DNA of 64,000 nucleotides, from assembly GCA_001915545.1 (NCBI GenBank), contig MNQS01000120.1:19152-83151 (forward strand), given 5' to 3'. Of the stretch, positions 1 to 9,672 are shown one piece after another (position 1 is the first letter of the stretch; every line of letters starts with the position of its first letter). The stretch comes from Bacteroides sp. 43_108 (GTDB lineage: Bacteria; Bacteroidota; Bacteroidia; Bacteroidales; Bacteroidaceae). The position numbers and the translations under genes were made by a program. The notes beneath the pieces were generated by a model. That model was not told the DNA's origin. It made no database searches and saw only the letters and a list, made by a program, of their open reading frames with translations.

Positions 1-539
1 ACATGGAAAAGATGGTGTTCCTTATTGAGTTCCTTAAGAGTTTTGTTTATAAGAATTCCTGCCTGATGCATCTTCACACATACAAGCACCAATTCTCCGT
101 CGTTGAAACGCCACCACTGACGTGCCCAGCTCAGCTGAATCGATTCTGCAATTTCCTGTCCTGCAAGCATTTCCGGATAAATCAGGGAACTGATGCCCAT
201 ACGTTCAAACAATTCCTGATGTTCTGGTTTCAGGTATTCATAGTTGTCAATTCTTGCGACAGTCCGCTTTGCACCAAGCTGCTTTGCCAACATGCAGCAC
301 ATGATATTCTCGCTTTCGTGCGGGGTAACTGCGATAAACAAATCTGCATGCTCGACACCTGCATTCTCCAAGCCTTTTATTGATGTAGGAGAGACACATA
401 ATGTCATTATATCAAGTTCATTGACCTTACTCAGTTTACTTTCGCTTTCATCTATAAGAACGATATTGAAAGCTTCATTTGACAACAAGCGAGCCAAATG
501 CGTCCCAACAGAACCAGCGCCAGCTATAATTATTTTCAT
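1..539 (-). CDS. trkA: TrkA potassium uptake regulatory subunit, N-terminal part
   Basis: Peripheral membrane NAD(H)-binding protein that gates Trk-type potassium transporters. The minus strand is open from an ATG at 539 to the window edge, about 179 codons, so the C-terminal half is missing. It begins MKIIIAGAGSVGTHLARLL, a Rossmann GxGxxG nucleotide-binding motif, followed by an acidic strand end (LIDES) and the RCK-like segment AVTPHESENIMCCMLAKQLGA. It lies 45 bases downstream of dxs on the same strand, so it is probably co-transcribed. A TrkH channel gene would be expected just outside the window. The family call is secure; the full length cannot be seen. Confidence 0.88.
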   Translation of the reverse strand, partial: MKIIIAGAGSVGTHLARLLSNEAFNIVLIDESESKLSKVNELDIMTLCVSPTSIKGLENAGVEHADLFIAVTPHESENIMCCMLAKQLGAKRTVARIDNYEYLKPEHQELFERMGISSLIYPEMLAGQEIAESIQLSWARQWWRFNDGELVLVCVKMHQAGILINKTLKELNKEHHLFH

Positions 540-584
540 ATCCTAAAACTTTTAAGTATCACATTCAAAAACAGGTAGAAGCCT

Positions 585-2498
585 TCAGATTCCAAGAAGC
601 GCGTCTGAAATCGCATCCTTGTCCATACCTACAATTTTACGAAGCTGTTCAACCGTACCATGCTCTACAAACATATCCGGTATACCGATGCGCTTGACCT
701 CAAGAGATTTTCCATGATCTGAAAAATACTCCAGAACAGCGCTTCCCAAGCCCCCCTCAAGAATTCCGTCTTCGACAGTGACCACTTTGTCAAACTTTTC
801 GGCCACCTCATCAAGAATATCAGCATCTATAGGTTTAAGGAATCGCATATCATAGTGAGCCACACTCAGTTCACGTCCTTCCATTGCAGCTTTGGCCTCA
901 GCCAATCTGATGCCTTTGGCCGCCTCTACGCCTATCGGGCCTATAGAAAGCAAAGCCACATCCTTTCCGTCTTTAAGTTTACGTCCACGACCAACCGGCA
1001 CCTCTTCAAAAGGACACTGCCAGTCAATTCTCGAGCCTCGTCCTCTAGGATACCTTATTACAAACAAACCTTTACCAGGAAGCTGTGCAGTATACATAAG
1101 CTTTCTGAGTTCATGTTCATCATAAGGAGAAGAAATCGTAAGATTAGGAATCGGTCTCAGATAAGCCATATCGAAAGCTCCATGGTGCGTAGGTCCATCT
1201 TCGCCTACCAGTCCGGCACGGTCGAGACACAGCACCATGTCCAAATTCAATATAGCCGCATCATGTATTATATTGTCGTATGCCCTTTGCATGAACGAAG
1301 AGTACACATTGCAGAAAGGCATAAGTCCGTCCTTGGCCATACCGGCAGAGAAAGTTACAGCATGTCCCTCTGCTATGCCGACATCAAAAGTACGGTTCGG
1401 CAAAGCCTTCATCATTATATTCATAGAACATCCTGTTGGCATGGCCGGCGTCACACCGACAATCTTGTCGTTAGCCTGTGCCAGCTCCAGCAATGTAGTA
1501 CCGAACACATTCTGGAACTTAGGTGGAAGTGATACATCTGCGTCAGGGACAAGAATTTCGCCCGACTTTGCATCAAATCGTCCTGGTGCATGCCATACGG
1601 TAGCATTTTTCTCGGCAGGTTTGTAACCCTTGCCTTTTTTAGTGTGTACATGCAGAAGTTTAGGTCCCTTCATGTCTTTGATGGCCCTGAACACACGTAC
1701 CAATTCAACAACATCATGTCCGTCAACCGGACCGAAATATCTGATGTCCATGCCTTCAAACATATTTCTCTGTTTTGTCAGCATAGACTTCACACTGTTG
1801 TTGAATCTTATTATGCCCTTGCGTCTGTTTTCATTGAGTATACCCCAATCAAAAAGTTTTCGCGATATTTTGTATCTGAGAGCATTATATGTATCGTTGG
1901 TAGTAAGTTCCAGAAGATACTTGCGCATTCCGCCCACACTCTTATCGATCGACATGTCGTTGTCGTTCAATATAATGAGCATGTCGTTCGGTATCGTAGA
2001 AGCATTATTTATACCTTCAAAAGCAAGACCGCCGCTCATGGCACCATCGCCAATGATTGCAACCACATTGCGTTTCTCGCCATGCAGTCGTGCCGCAACA
2101 GCCATGCCCAACGCGGCCGAAATAGAATTCGAAGCATGTCCGCAGGTAAAAGTGTCATATTCGCTTTCCATAGGAGAAGGGAACGGACGTATGCCGTGCA
2201 GTTTTCTGTTGGTGCAGAATTCTTTCCTTCGCCCTGTAAGAATCTTATGTCCGTAAGCCTGATGCCCTACGTCCCAAACAAGTCTATCGTATGGAGTGTC
2301 ATAAACGTAATGAAGCGCAACCGTGAGTTCCACCACACCTAAGCTGGAAGCCAGATGTCCCGGATTTACAGACAGTTCATTTATAATGTCATGTCTCAGT
2401 TCATCGCACAGCTGAGGTAATTGCCGAACCTCCAGTTTTCTAAGATCTGAGGGATCGTCAATACTTGAAAGCAGTTCAAAATTCGAGATATCAGCCAT
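585..2498 (-). CDS. dxs: 1-deoxy-D-xylulose-5-phosphate synthase
   Basis: Cytosolic thiamine-diphosphate enzyme that condenses pyruvate and glyceraldehyde 3-phosphate in the first step of the MEP isoprenoid pathway; it also supplies thiamine and pyridoxal synthesis. At 637 residues it has the usual family length. Visible signatures are [15 protein letters not shown] (residues 76-90), the TPP/Mg motif GDGAMSGG (150-157), and [12 protein letters not shown] in the pyrimidine-binding domain, followed by a transketolase C-terminal domain. The ATG at 2498 is preceded by a divergent promoter region shared with the GSCFA gene. trkA follows 45 bases downstream, a common Bacteroidales pairing. Confidence 0.97.
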   Translation of the reverse strand: MADISNFELLSSIDDPSDLRKLEVRQLPQLCDELRHDIINELSVNPGHLASSLGVVELTVALHYVYDTPYDRLVWDVGHQAYGHKILTGRRKEFCTNRKLHGIRPFPSPMESEYDTFTCGHASNSISAALGMAVAARLHGEKRNVVAIIGDGAMSGGLAFEGINNASTIPNDMLIILNDNDMSIDKSVGGMRKYLLELTTNDTYNALRYKISRKLFDWGILNENRRKGIIRFNNSVKSMLTKQRNMFEGMDIRYFGPVDGHDVVELVRVFRAIKDMKGPKLLHVHTKKGKGYKPAEKNATVWHAPGRFDAKSGEILVPDADVSLPPKFQNVFGTTLLELAQANDKIVGVTPAMPTGCSMNIMMKALPNRTFDVGIAEGHAVTFSAGMAKDGLMPFCNVYSSFMQRAYDNIIHDAAILNLDMVLCLDRAGLVGEDGPTHHGAFDMAYLRPIPNLTISSPYDEHELRKLMYTAQLPGKGLFVIRYPRGRGSRIDWQCPFEEVPVGRGRKLKDGKDVALLSIGPIGVEAAKGIRLAEAKAAMEGRELSVAHYDMRFLKPIDADILDEVAEKFDKVVTVEDGILEGGLGSAVLEYFSDHGKSLEVKRIGIPDMFVEHGTVEQLRKIVGMDKDAISDALLGI

Positions 2499-2519
2499 TT
2501 TTCAACATTTATAACCTTG

Positions 2520-2556
2520 CAAAAATACGAATTTAAATGAAAGTTGTTTACATTTG
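2520..2556. promoter_or_regulatory. divergent -7 promoter boxes between dxs and the GSCFA gene
   Basis: The 79-base gap holds a minus-strand TATTTTTG at 2520-2527, facing dxs, and a plus-strand TACATTTG at 2549-2556, facing the GSCFA gene. Both fit the Bacteroidetes -7 consensus TAnnTTTG. No convincing -33 TTTG lies at the standard distance from either, so these are candidates only. Confidence 0.45.
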
Positions 2557-2577
2557 TGAAAAAATATTGCACTAACG

Positions 2578-3579
2578 ATGCCTAATTTGTTTACTAAGGT
2601 TGAAATGCCGGCAATAAGCTCCGAAATACTCCATTCCGACAAAATCATGCTCATGGGGTCATGCTTTGCCGACAACATAGGCGAACGACTGAAATCAGCA
2701 AAATTCAACTGCCTTGCCAATCCGTTCGGAACGCTCTACAACCCGTTGTCCATCTCACAGGCCCTGCGTCAGGTTATTTCCGGACGCATATACAGTGAAG
2801 GCGATGAGGAACTGTTCCGCGGCAACGATGGCTTGTGGCACAGCTGGATGCACCACAGCCGTTTCTCATCAGCCGACATGTCTGAATGCATTTCAACCAT
2901 CAATTCTTCAATCTCAAAAGCATCATTCCAACTCAAAGATATAGACAAGCTCATCATTACGTTCGGCTCATCGTGGGTCTACCGTCTCAAGCGGAACGGT
3001 TCTGTCGTGGCCAACTGCCACAAACAGAACGACAAGCTTTTCAATCGAGAGCGCCTCACGCCTGAAGAAATAGTTTCCGAATGGAACACTCTGGTATCCG
3101 AACTTAAAACCATGTCGCCCAAACTCGAAATAATCTTCACAGTAAGTCCGATCAGGCACCGCAAAGACGGATTTCATGCCAATCAGCTCAGCAAAGCAGG
3201 CCTGCTCCTTGCTGTTGACAGCATCTGTTCGTCAAATTCTTCATTCTGCAGCTATTTTCCTGCATACGAAATAATGATGGACGAACTGCGCGACTATCGC
3301 TTCTATGCCGACGACATGCTCCATCCATCATCCATAGCCGTCGACTACATCTGGGAGCTTTTCTCAGGATGCTTCTTCAGCCCATCTACCGTCAAATTGT
3401 CCGACGAGTGCAGAACTATCCAGACAGCCCTGGCTCATAAGCCTTTTGCGCCAGAGTCAGAAGCATACGAAAAATTCATACAGAACACCAAAAACAAAAT
3501 AATAAAACTAACAGAAAACCATCCATACATCAACATGGATGAAGAATTATCATTATGCAATACAAGATTGAACAAATAG
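2578..3579 (+). CDS. GSCFA-domain protein
   Basis: Member of the GSCFA family, a probable SGNH-like hydrolase family of unknown substrate that in Bacteroidetes often sits beside the MurF-Alr gene. The family signature GSCFA is at residues 27-31 (LMGSCFADNIG), and the conserved distal block FYADDMLHPS, which would supply the Asp and His of the active site, is near residues 240-250. It has 333 residues and no signal peptide, so it is probably cytoplasmic. Its 3' end overlaps the start of murF-alr by 25 bases, which points to translational coupling and a link to cell-wall or envelope metabolism. The biochemical role is inferred only from fold and neighbours. Confidence 0.85.
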   Translation: MPNLFTKVEMPAISSEILHSDKIMLMGSCFADNIGERLKSAKFNCLANPFGTLYNPLSISQALRQVISGRIYSEGDEELFRGNDGLWHSWMHHSRFSSADMSECISTINSSISKASFQLKDIDKLIITFGSSWVYRLKRNGSVVANCHKQNDKLFNRERLTPEEIVSEWNTLVSELKTMSPKLEIIFTVSPIRHRKDGFHANQLSKAGLLLAVDSICSSNSSFCSYFPAYEIMMDELRDYRFYADDMLHPSSIAVDYIWELFSGCFFSPSTVKLSDECRTIQTALAHKPFAPESEAYEKFIQNTKNKIIKLTENHPYINMDEELSLCNTRLNK

Positions 3580-6041
3580 CCGGTATAATCAAAGCAGAGC
3601 GCCATGGCAATACCGGTGCTGACATCAGCTGGCTGTTGACCGACAGCCGTTCACTCTGTTTTCCTGAAGAAACACTGTTTTTTGCAATCAAGACCAAACG
3701 CAACGACGGCCACCGTTACATCAGTGAACTTTACAAGAATGGCGTGCGCAATTTCGTCGTAAGCGAACTTCCTGACGACATGCCGAATTGCACCGACGCC
3801 AATTTCCTGGTCGTAAGCGACACGCTACAGGCACTCCAGCAATTGGCCGAACACCATAGAATGCGTTTCGACATACCGGTCATCGCCATAACCGGAAGCA
3901 ACGGAAAGACCACGGTCAAGGAGTGGCTCTACCAGCTGCTCTCACCGTCGTGCAACGTTTGCCGCAGCCCGAGAAGCTACAATTCGCAGATAGGCGTACC
4001 TATGTCCTTGTGGCTGATAGGCCAGAACACAGACCTTGCCGTCATCGAAGCCGGCATTTCAATGCCTGGCGAAATGCAGAACCTAGCATCAATAATAAAG
4101 CCAACAATCGGCGTCATAACAAACATCGGTGAAGCACATCAGGAGAACTTTGATTCATACGAAGAAAAGTGCAGAGAAAAGATGTGTCTGCTGTCATCTG
4201 CTCCAAAAGCTGTGCTCAACATGAACGATCCTGCAATAAAAGCCTGCAGAAACATACTTCCAGAAGCCACAGCTGTAACAGCATGGCATGATAAGGCTAA
4301 CGACGCATCATGCAGTTGCGATATAACAATTACAGACATAAAGAAAAATGCAGGAACGACCGACATAACAGTCCTCATCGACGGAGCAGAGCATACATTC
4401 ACCATACCGTTCATAGACGATGCCTCAATTCGCAACTCTCTCACATGCCTCGCTGTATGTACCCAGCTGCAGCAGTTTGCATCGATCGAAGACATTATGG
4501 AGCGCATGAGCCGTCTCGAACCTGTAGCCATGAGAATGGAAGTAAAGAATGGACGCAACGGATGTACACTGATCAACGACACATACAATTCCGACATACA
4601 CTCCCTCGACATTGCTCTCGACTTCATGTCCAGACGTCCTGACACCAGCAGGCAGAAGCGCACGCTCATACTCAGCGACATACTTCAGAGCGGAGAAACA
4701 GCAGAAGCACTCTATTCGCGTGTAGCATCACTTGCAGAAAGCCGCGGCATAAGCAAGATTATAGGTGTCGGCAAAGACATATCTTCATGTGCACACCTGT
4801 TTAATATAGAGAAATACTTCTTTGCATCGACAGAAGAATTCATATCCAGCCACATTTTCAGACAGTTGGCCGACGAGTTCATCCTGATAAAAGGTGCACG
4901 CAGTTTCCACTTCGAACGTATATCCGACCTTCTGACACAGAAAGTCCATCAGACCATACTCGAAGTGAATCTGAATGCCCTTGTCGACAACGTCAACTAC
5001 TACCGCTCATTCATGAAACCCGAAACCAAGATGGTCTGCATGATCAAGGCATCGGCCTACGGCATGGGCTCTGTGGAAGTTGCCAAGACACTCCAGGACC
5101 ACAACATAGACTATCTTGCTGTAGCAGTAGCCGATGAAGGTGTCGATCTGCGCAATGCCGGCATCACGTCGAACATCATGATAATGAATCCGGAAACGAC
5201 TTCATTCCATACGCTCTTCGACTATCGCCTCGAACCGGAAGTATTCAGTTTCAGCATACTTGAAGCTCTCATACACGAAGCAGAAAGAGAAGGCATAACG
5301 AATTTCCCTATACACATCAAGCTCGACACAGGAATGCACCGTCTCGGCTTCGACCCAGAGCATGATATGGAAAAACTCATCAGCATCCTGCAGAAACAGA
5401 ATGCACTCGTTCCGCGCTCAGTGTTCTCACACTTCGTCGGAAGCGACGGCGACGAGTTCGACAGTTTCTCACGCCATCAGTTCGAGCTCTACGACAAAGC
5501 CAGCCGAAAACTCCAGCAGGCCTACAGCCACAAGATACTGCGCCATATATGCAACTCGGCCGGCATAGAACATTTCCCGGAGTATCACCTCGACATGGTA
5601 CGTCTTGGCCTCGGACTCTACGGTATAAATCCGCGCAGCAACGCAATAATAAACAACGTAGCAACTCTCAAGACAACGATATTGCAGATACGTGATGTAC
5701 CGTCAGTCGACACAGTCGGCTACAGCCGTAAGGGACACCTCACACGCAACAGCCGCATTGCGGCAATACCTATCGGATATGCCGACGGTCTCAACCGTCA
5801 TCTAGGCAACGGCCACTGCTACTGCCTCGTCAACGGCAAGAAAGCACCTTACGTAGGCAACATCTGCATGGACGTCTGCATGATAGACGTGACAGACATC
5901 GACTGCCACGAAGGCGACACAGTGACAATCTTCGGCGACGAACTGCCGGTAACAGTGCTCAGCGACGTACTCGGCACAATCCCATACGAAGTACTCACAT
6001 GCATATCAACACGAGTACAGCACGTTTATATACAGGAATAA
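3555..6041 (+). CDS. murF-alr: bifunctional UDP-MurNAc-tripeptide:D-Ala-D-Ala ligase / alanine racemase
   Basis: A fusion of two peptidoglycan precursor enzymes. Residues 1 to about 460 are a Mur ligase (MurF) with the ATP-binding loop GSNGKTT at 114-120 and the NDTYNSD motif in the central domain; it adds D-Ala-D-Ala to UDP-MurNAc-tripeptide. Residues from about 470 to 828 are a fold-type III PLP alanine racemase, with the PLP lysine at Lys498 (KASAYGMG) and the opposing catalytic tyrosine at Tyr742 (GYADGL). Making D-Ala and consuming its dimer on one chain is typical of Bacteroidetes. The start overlaps the GSCFA gene by 25 bases, and a strong hairpin terminator follows. Confidence 0.96.
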   Translation: MQYKIEQIAGIIKAERHGNTGADISWLLTDSRSLCFPEETLFFAIKTKRNDGHRYISELYKNGVRNFVVSELPDDMPNCTDANFLVVSDTLQALQQLAEHHRMRFDIPVIAITGSNGKTTVKEWLYQLLSPSCNVCRSPRSYNSQIGVPMSLWLIGQNTDLAVIEAGISMPGEMQNLASIIKPTIGVITNIGEAHQENFDSYEEKCREKMCLLSSAPKAVLNMNDPAIKACRNILPEATAVTAWHDKANDASCSCDITITDIKKNAGTTDITVLIDGAEHTFTIPFIDDASIRNSLTCLAVCTQLQQFASIEDIMERMSRLEPVAMRMEVKNGRNGCTLINDTYNSDIHSLDIALDFMSRRPDTSRQKRTLILSDILQSGETAEALYSRVASLAESRGISKIIGVGKDISSCAHLFNIEKYFFASTEEFISSHIFRQLADEFILIKGARSFHFERISDLLTQKVHQTILEVNLNALVDNVNYYRSFMKPETKMVCMIKASAYGMGSVEVAKTLQDHNIDYLAVAVADEGVDLRNAGITSNIMIMNPETTSFHTLFDYRLEPEVFSFSILEALIHEAEREGITNFPIHIKLDTGMHRLGFDPEHDMEKLISILQKQNALVPRSVFSHFVGSDGDEFDSFSRHQFELYDKASRKLQQAYSHKILRHICNSAGIEHFPEYHLDMVRLGLGLYGINPRSNAIINNVATLKTTILQIRDVPSVDTVGYSRKGHLTRNSRIAAIPIGYADGLNRHLGNGHCYCLVNGKKAPYVGNICMDVCMIDVTDIDCHEGDTVTIFGDELPVTVLSDVLGTIPYEVLTCISTRVQHVYIQE

Positions 6042-6070
6042 GACTTAGCAAGTTTTATACTAACATATAC

Positions 6071-6129
6071 AAAACAGCAGGTCGGAGAAATACCGCAATA
6101 TTCACGGGCATTCTCCGACCTGCTGTTTT
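6071..6129. terminator. bidirectional intrinsic terminator
   Basis: A perfect 19-bp inverted repeat (6071-6089 with 6111-6129) surrounds a 21-base loop and is flanked by A and T runs. It lies between the convergent murF-alr and lipoprotein genes and should end transcription from both sides. Confidence 0.85.
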
Positions 6130-6148
6130 ATTTAAAACTCTCAAATCA

Positions 6149-7090
6149 TCACTTACGCGTCATGCTTATGATTTTATTTATAAAATATACTCCATCATAA
6201 TCCTGCGAGAATCCGTCAAGAGACCGGCCTAAAGACTGCACCTCAAGTTCAACATTTACTGGAGAATACGAAGCAGCACCGGCACCCAAAACATCACGAT
6301 ACCTCAATCTGGCCTGATCTGTTCCATCAATCAACCAATACGATGCAGAATCGCCGTCGGCAGTAAATGAGCGAACCTCATGTCCCAGCACCATCTCACC
6401 CTTCACCTTCTTGACTATATCGTAAGGTTCAATGCTTTTTTCATCAATCAGCGGAGCATCCTGTCCGATTTCCACAAATACAGCCTTATCCGGATGTGAC
6501 GAGAACACTTCAAAATAGCGCATTCCGCTGTTTCCGACACCCCAACCTCCGCAGGTATAAGGCACAGGTTCACGCTTGCCCCTTTCCGCAAGAAGTTCTG
6601 CAGACCTTCCTGTCAGCTGCAATACATATCGAGTCACACCTACCCTGCCGGACTCAACCTCCTTGAACTCGCATTCTTCACTGTCGAGCCACGAAGCACC
6701 AGGCAGTCTAGGCGACTTTCTCAATTGCGGAAGCAATGACTGAATAAAATTGGCATCAATATTGAAGACCTTTACAACAGGCTCTGAATAATCTTTCTTT
6801 CCTCCTACTGTACGCTCAATCCTCACCCCAAGGACAGAAGCATCCGTAACGGCACGTATAGATTCGTTGCGCTGTGCAAAAAATCTCAATCCTACACCTT
6901 TAACTTCTTCCCATTCAAAACCAGCCTCAGCCTTACGCGACGGCTTGTAATCCGAAGAAACACTGTCTGAAACAACAATCTTAGATTTTGCAGAATCAGA
7001 GCTTCCTTCAGAAGAAGAATCGCATGCCACCATAAAAGACGATATTGAAGCAGTGGCAACACACAAAAAAACTATCCCTTTTAGTCTCAT
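6149..7090 (-). CDS. lipoprotein of unknown function
   Basis: Predicted 313-residue exported lipoprotein. The N-terminus is a short charged region and a hydrophobic stretch ending in the lipobox-like SSFMVACDSS, with the lipidated cysteine at about residue 23, followed by a Ser/Asp-rich linker such as is seen in lipoproteins sent to the outer membrane. The rest (about residues 55-313) has alternating beta-strand character and no motif I recognise. It is a single-gene unit, separated from murF-alr by the shared terminator and from the acyltransferase gene by a 278-base divergent region. Function unknown. Confidence 0.7.
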   Translation of the reverse strand: MRLKGIVFLCVATASISSFMVACDSSSEGSSDSAKSKIVVSDSVSSDYKPSRKAEAGFEWEEVKGVGLRFFAQRNESIRAVTDASVLGVRIERTVGGKKDYSEPVVKVFNIDANFIQSLLPQLRKSPRLPGASWLDSEECEFKEVESGRVGVTRYVLQLTGRSAELLAERGKREPVPYTCGGWGVGNSGMRYFEVFSSHPDKAVFVEIGQDAPLIDEKSIEPYDIVKKVKGEMVLGHEVRSFTADGDSASYWLIDGTDQARLRYRDVLGAGAASYSPVNVELEVQSLGRSLDGFSQDYDGVYFINKIISMTRK

Positions 7091-7286
7091 AATATCAGTT
7101 TTAAGCCGTAAATATATGCATATTTATAAATCCGCATATCAAAAATTTGTTTATTTTCCAAAATCTGCGATAAAAACGGCAAATGTAGTGACAAAATGAT
7201 TAAACAAACACTTTATAGATTTAGCCCTGATAGCTTTAAGCGTAAACAGGAAAGTTAAAAAGTTAGGAAGCGAATAAAAAAAAGCA

Positions 7287-7294
7287 TAAATTTG
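7287..7294 (+). promoter_or_regulatory. candidate -7 box for the acyltransferase gene
   Basis: TAAATTTG fits the Bacteroidetes -7 consensus TAnnTTTG. A weak -33 candidate (TTAG) lies about 21 bases upstream. The rest of 7091-7368 holds no gene and no strong structure. Confidence 0.5.
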
Positions 7295-7368
7295 CGGCAA
7301 GGGTTTTAGGGTCTCACCAGCCTGATAAACAGCTATTCAGAATAGACAAACCAAAACATGTCTTATAT

Positions 7369-8463
7369 ATGGCACCAAACAACATAATTACGACAACGGC
7401 CATGGCTCCGGGCGCAAAGAAGGCGCCTCGCATGGAATGGCTGGATGCCATGAGAGGCTTCACAATGATACTTGTTGTGGCCTACCACGTCAGTTTGATC
7501 GGATTCGACCAGAGTATCAAAGAATCATCGGTGCTTCCGCTGTTCGTTCTGTTCCGTATGCCGCTGTTTTTCTTCATAAGCGGTTTTCTTGCATACAAAT
7601 CAAACCTTACATGGAGCGGAAATACTCTGGGTACACTTGTATGGAAGAAAGTTAAGATACAGATATTCCCTACGCTTGTATTCCTGTACGTATTTGTGGT
7701 GGTAAAATATCCGGACTTCATGACCGGCATCAACGCCGTCATGGCATCTCCAACCAAAGGCGGATACTGGTTCACATGGTCATTGCTCCACATGTTCATC
7801 GTATATTATCTTTTTTCATTTGTTGAATACAAGCTCAAGTGGCGCTCGTGGATACCTATTGCAATATTGTGGTTCGCAGCCCTCTGCATCTACGCAACTG
7901 TCTATATGCCGGCATGGTTCACTTACCATAATGCACCATTCTACAAATACTCAAGTCTTATACAGACAATGCAGTTTTTCCACTTTTTCCTTTTCGGAAA
8001 CATAGTGCGCCGCTATTGGGGCAATTTCCAGAAACTTTTCGACACACGCGGTTTCTTCCTCACATGCCTCATCGTGGCATTCATCTGCTGTGCCGACTTC
8101 CTCAAATGGCATGTCTGCCGTATGCAGGTAACCAATCTGCCTCGCACAACGGCCATGTATACATTGCTTCTCATAATATTCATGACTTTCAGATACTACA
8201 AGGACTATTTCACAAAGGAAAACCGAATAGGACGCATGCTGCAATATATCGGTGCACGTACACTCGATATATATCTGCTCCACTTCCTTTTCATGCCGAA
8301 CCTCAAATGTGTAGGAAAATTTCTGGATGCAAACCCACACAATTTCGTGCTCGACACGACAATATCACTGGTTTTCAGCCTGCTTGTAGTCGGATTCTGT
8401 ATTGTAGTATCAAACATTATCAGAATAAGCCCGTTCCTTAAGAAATATCTTTTCGGACGTTGA
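7369..8463 (+). CDS. acyltransferase family 3 membrane protein
   Basis: Integral membrane O-acyltransferase (OafA/WecH/fucose-4-O-acetylase type) that modifies glycans, probably with acetyl groups. The 364-residue protein starts its catalytic region with MEWLDAMRGFTMILVVAYH (about residues 23-41), where the Arg and His match the conserved pair of the family. It then has around ten hydrophobic segments, including LPLFVLFRMPLFFFISGFL and YWFTWSLLHMFIVYYLF. A family 2 glycosyltransferase gene follows 52 bases later, so the pair may act on one surface glycan. The ATG at 7369 gives a short cytoplasmic tail before the first membrane segment. The acceptor cannot be told. Confidence 0.88.
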   Translation: MAPNNIITTTAMAPGAKKAPRMEWLDAMRGFTMILVVAYHVSLIGFDQSIKESSVLPLFVLFRMPLFFFISGFLAYKSNLTWSGNTLGTLVWKKVKIQIFPTLVFLYVFVVVKYPDFMTGINAVMASPTKGGYWFTWSLLHMFIVYYLFSFVEYKLKWRSWIPIAILWFAALCIYATVYMPAWFTYHNAPFYKYSSLIQTMQFFHFFLFGNIVRRYWGNFQKLFDTRGFFLTCLIVAFICCADFLKWHVCRMQVTNLPRTTAMYTLLLIIFMTFRYYKDYFTKENRIGRMLQYIGARTLDIYLLHFLFMPNLKCVGKFLDANPHNFVLDTTISLVFSLLVVGFCIVVSNIIRISPFLKKYLFGR

Positions 8464-8515
8464 CATATTTATTTATGCAGTATTGCACTGACCGATTTTC
8501 ACTAAAACAACGACA

Positions 8516-9373
8516 ATGAACATCAAACTTACAATAGACAAGGTGAAACTGGCGCTGATGAAGCGTACAGGAAGTGCCAACAACAAGAAAACAATAACTT
8601 CGTGGAAAGACAAGCATTACAATAATGCTCCACGTATAAGTTTCGTCATACAGTCGCACAACAAGAGTCTGCAGGTTTGCCAGATTGTCGACCTGCTGAG
8701 AAAATGCCCCGATTCGGAGATAATCGTGATGGACGACGGTTCGACACCTGAACACACAAAACGCATCGCGGCACACCTGACCGGAGCAAACGAATTCATG
8801 CTCAGGGCCAACGACTTGTATGAAAACGTGATGTACGACCGTGCAATACGCATAGCCAACGCCAGATACGTGGCATTGATGCAGGATGATGACATATTCG
8901 ACAACATGGACTGGGCCGAAGAAGCACTCAGACTGTTTGCCGAACATCCCAAAATGGCTATCCTCGGCGGAATGGACGGCCTGCACATCGTATTCCCTGA
9001 GGGAAGGATCAGAGGCGAATCGATTACTGCCGGCACTACAGGATTCCGCTTTGTAGAAGCTGTAAACCGCGCACCGATGTGGATTGACCGCGAACTGTTC
9101 CTGGAAGAGCTGAAACACATCGATTTCTCGCTTGCCCCATATCAATACGACGACTACGAACTGTGCATGCGCGCATGGCTGTGCGGTCTGCAGGTAGGAT
9201 GGTACAAAGCAGGAGGCCGTTCTCTCAGCGTCGGCGGCATGAGACTGTGGAACAACAAAGTGACAGCACATCTCTGTGTCGTCAACGGAAAGAATCTTAA
9301 CGGGCGATACGCAGACAAGATTGAAGGAATAAGGAAAATGGTGGAAGAAGCCAACAAAGAATTGAAAAAGTAA
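8516..9373 (+). CDS. family 2-like glycosyltransferase
   Basis: Cytoplasmic GT-A fold glycosyltransferase of 285 residues. It starts with about 40 basic residues, then the nucleotide-sugar domain: ISFVIQSHNKS (first strand), EIIVMDDGS (family 2 DDGS motif) and YVALMQDDDIFD, whose acidic triplet replaces the usual DxD. A later segment (YDDYELCMRAW) carries acidic residues expected around the catalytic base. There is no membrane segment. It lies 52 bases after the acyltransferase gene in the same direction, consistent with a two-gene unit for decorating a surface glycan. Donor and acceptor are not predictable. Confidence 0.85.
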   Translation: MNIKLTIDKVKLALMKRTGSANNKKTITSWKDKHYNNAPRISFVIQSHNKSLQVCQIVDLLRKCPDSEIIVMDDGSTPEHTKRIAAHLTGANEFMLRANDLYENVMYDRAIRIANARYVALMQDDDIFDNMDWAEEALRLFAEHPKMAILGGMDGLHIVFPEGRIRGESITAGTTGFRFVEAVNRAPMWIDRELFLEELKHIDFSLAPYQYDDYELCMRAWLCGLQVGWYKAGGRSLSVGGMRLWNNKVTAHLCVVNGKNLNGRYADKIEGIRKMVEEANKELKK

Positions 9374-9375
9374 AA

Positions 9376-9574
9376 CATCGTCCCAACAGGCGATGCCTTA
9401 CTTTTTTATGAACAAACGCAGGAATATAATAAACGGCCCTGAAATTACATTTTGCGGAATACAGCATTCACACAACATCCTGAAACGGGGGAGGAGGAAA
9501 TTTTACGGTTTCTGACAGTTTTAACACTTTTTTACTGTATGCAAACATAGAAACAACTATAAGACATATATTTG
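9376..9574 (+). promoter_or_regulatory. non-coding gap with weak hairpin and -7 box for the AraC gene
   Basis: The 299-base gap between the glycosyltransferase and regulator genes holds a short hairpin (CATCG at 9376-9380 with CGATG at 9391-9395) followed by a T-rich run, a possible weak terminator. It also holds TATATTTG at 9567-9574, which fits the -7 consensus about 100 bases before the regulator start. No standard -33 box was found. Confidence 0.4.
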
Positions 9575-9672
9575 CCTAGAAAACGACACAGCACTTGAAA
9601 CAACATAAAAGAACCACAGCTATCAGACATGAGCGTACAAATTCAACCTTGAACTCTACATGAATCTCACAA

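Noticed and set aside
855..1532. Plus-strand open frame of 225 codons inside the dxs region
   Set aside because: It lies fully opposite dxs, whose motifs and length are complete; the frame has no family resemblance.
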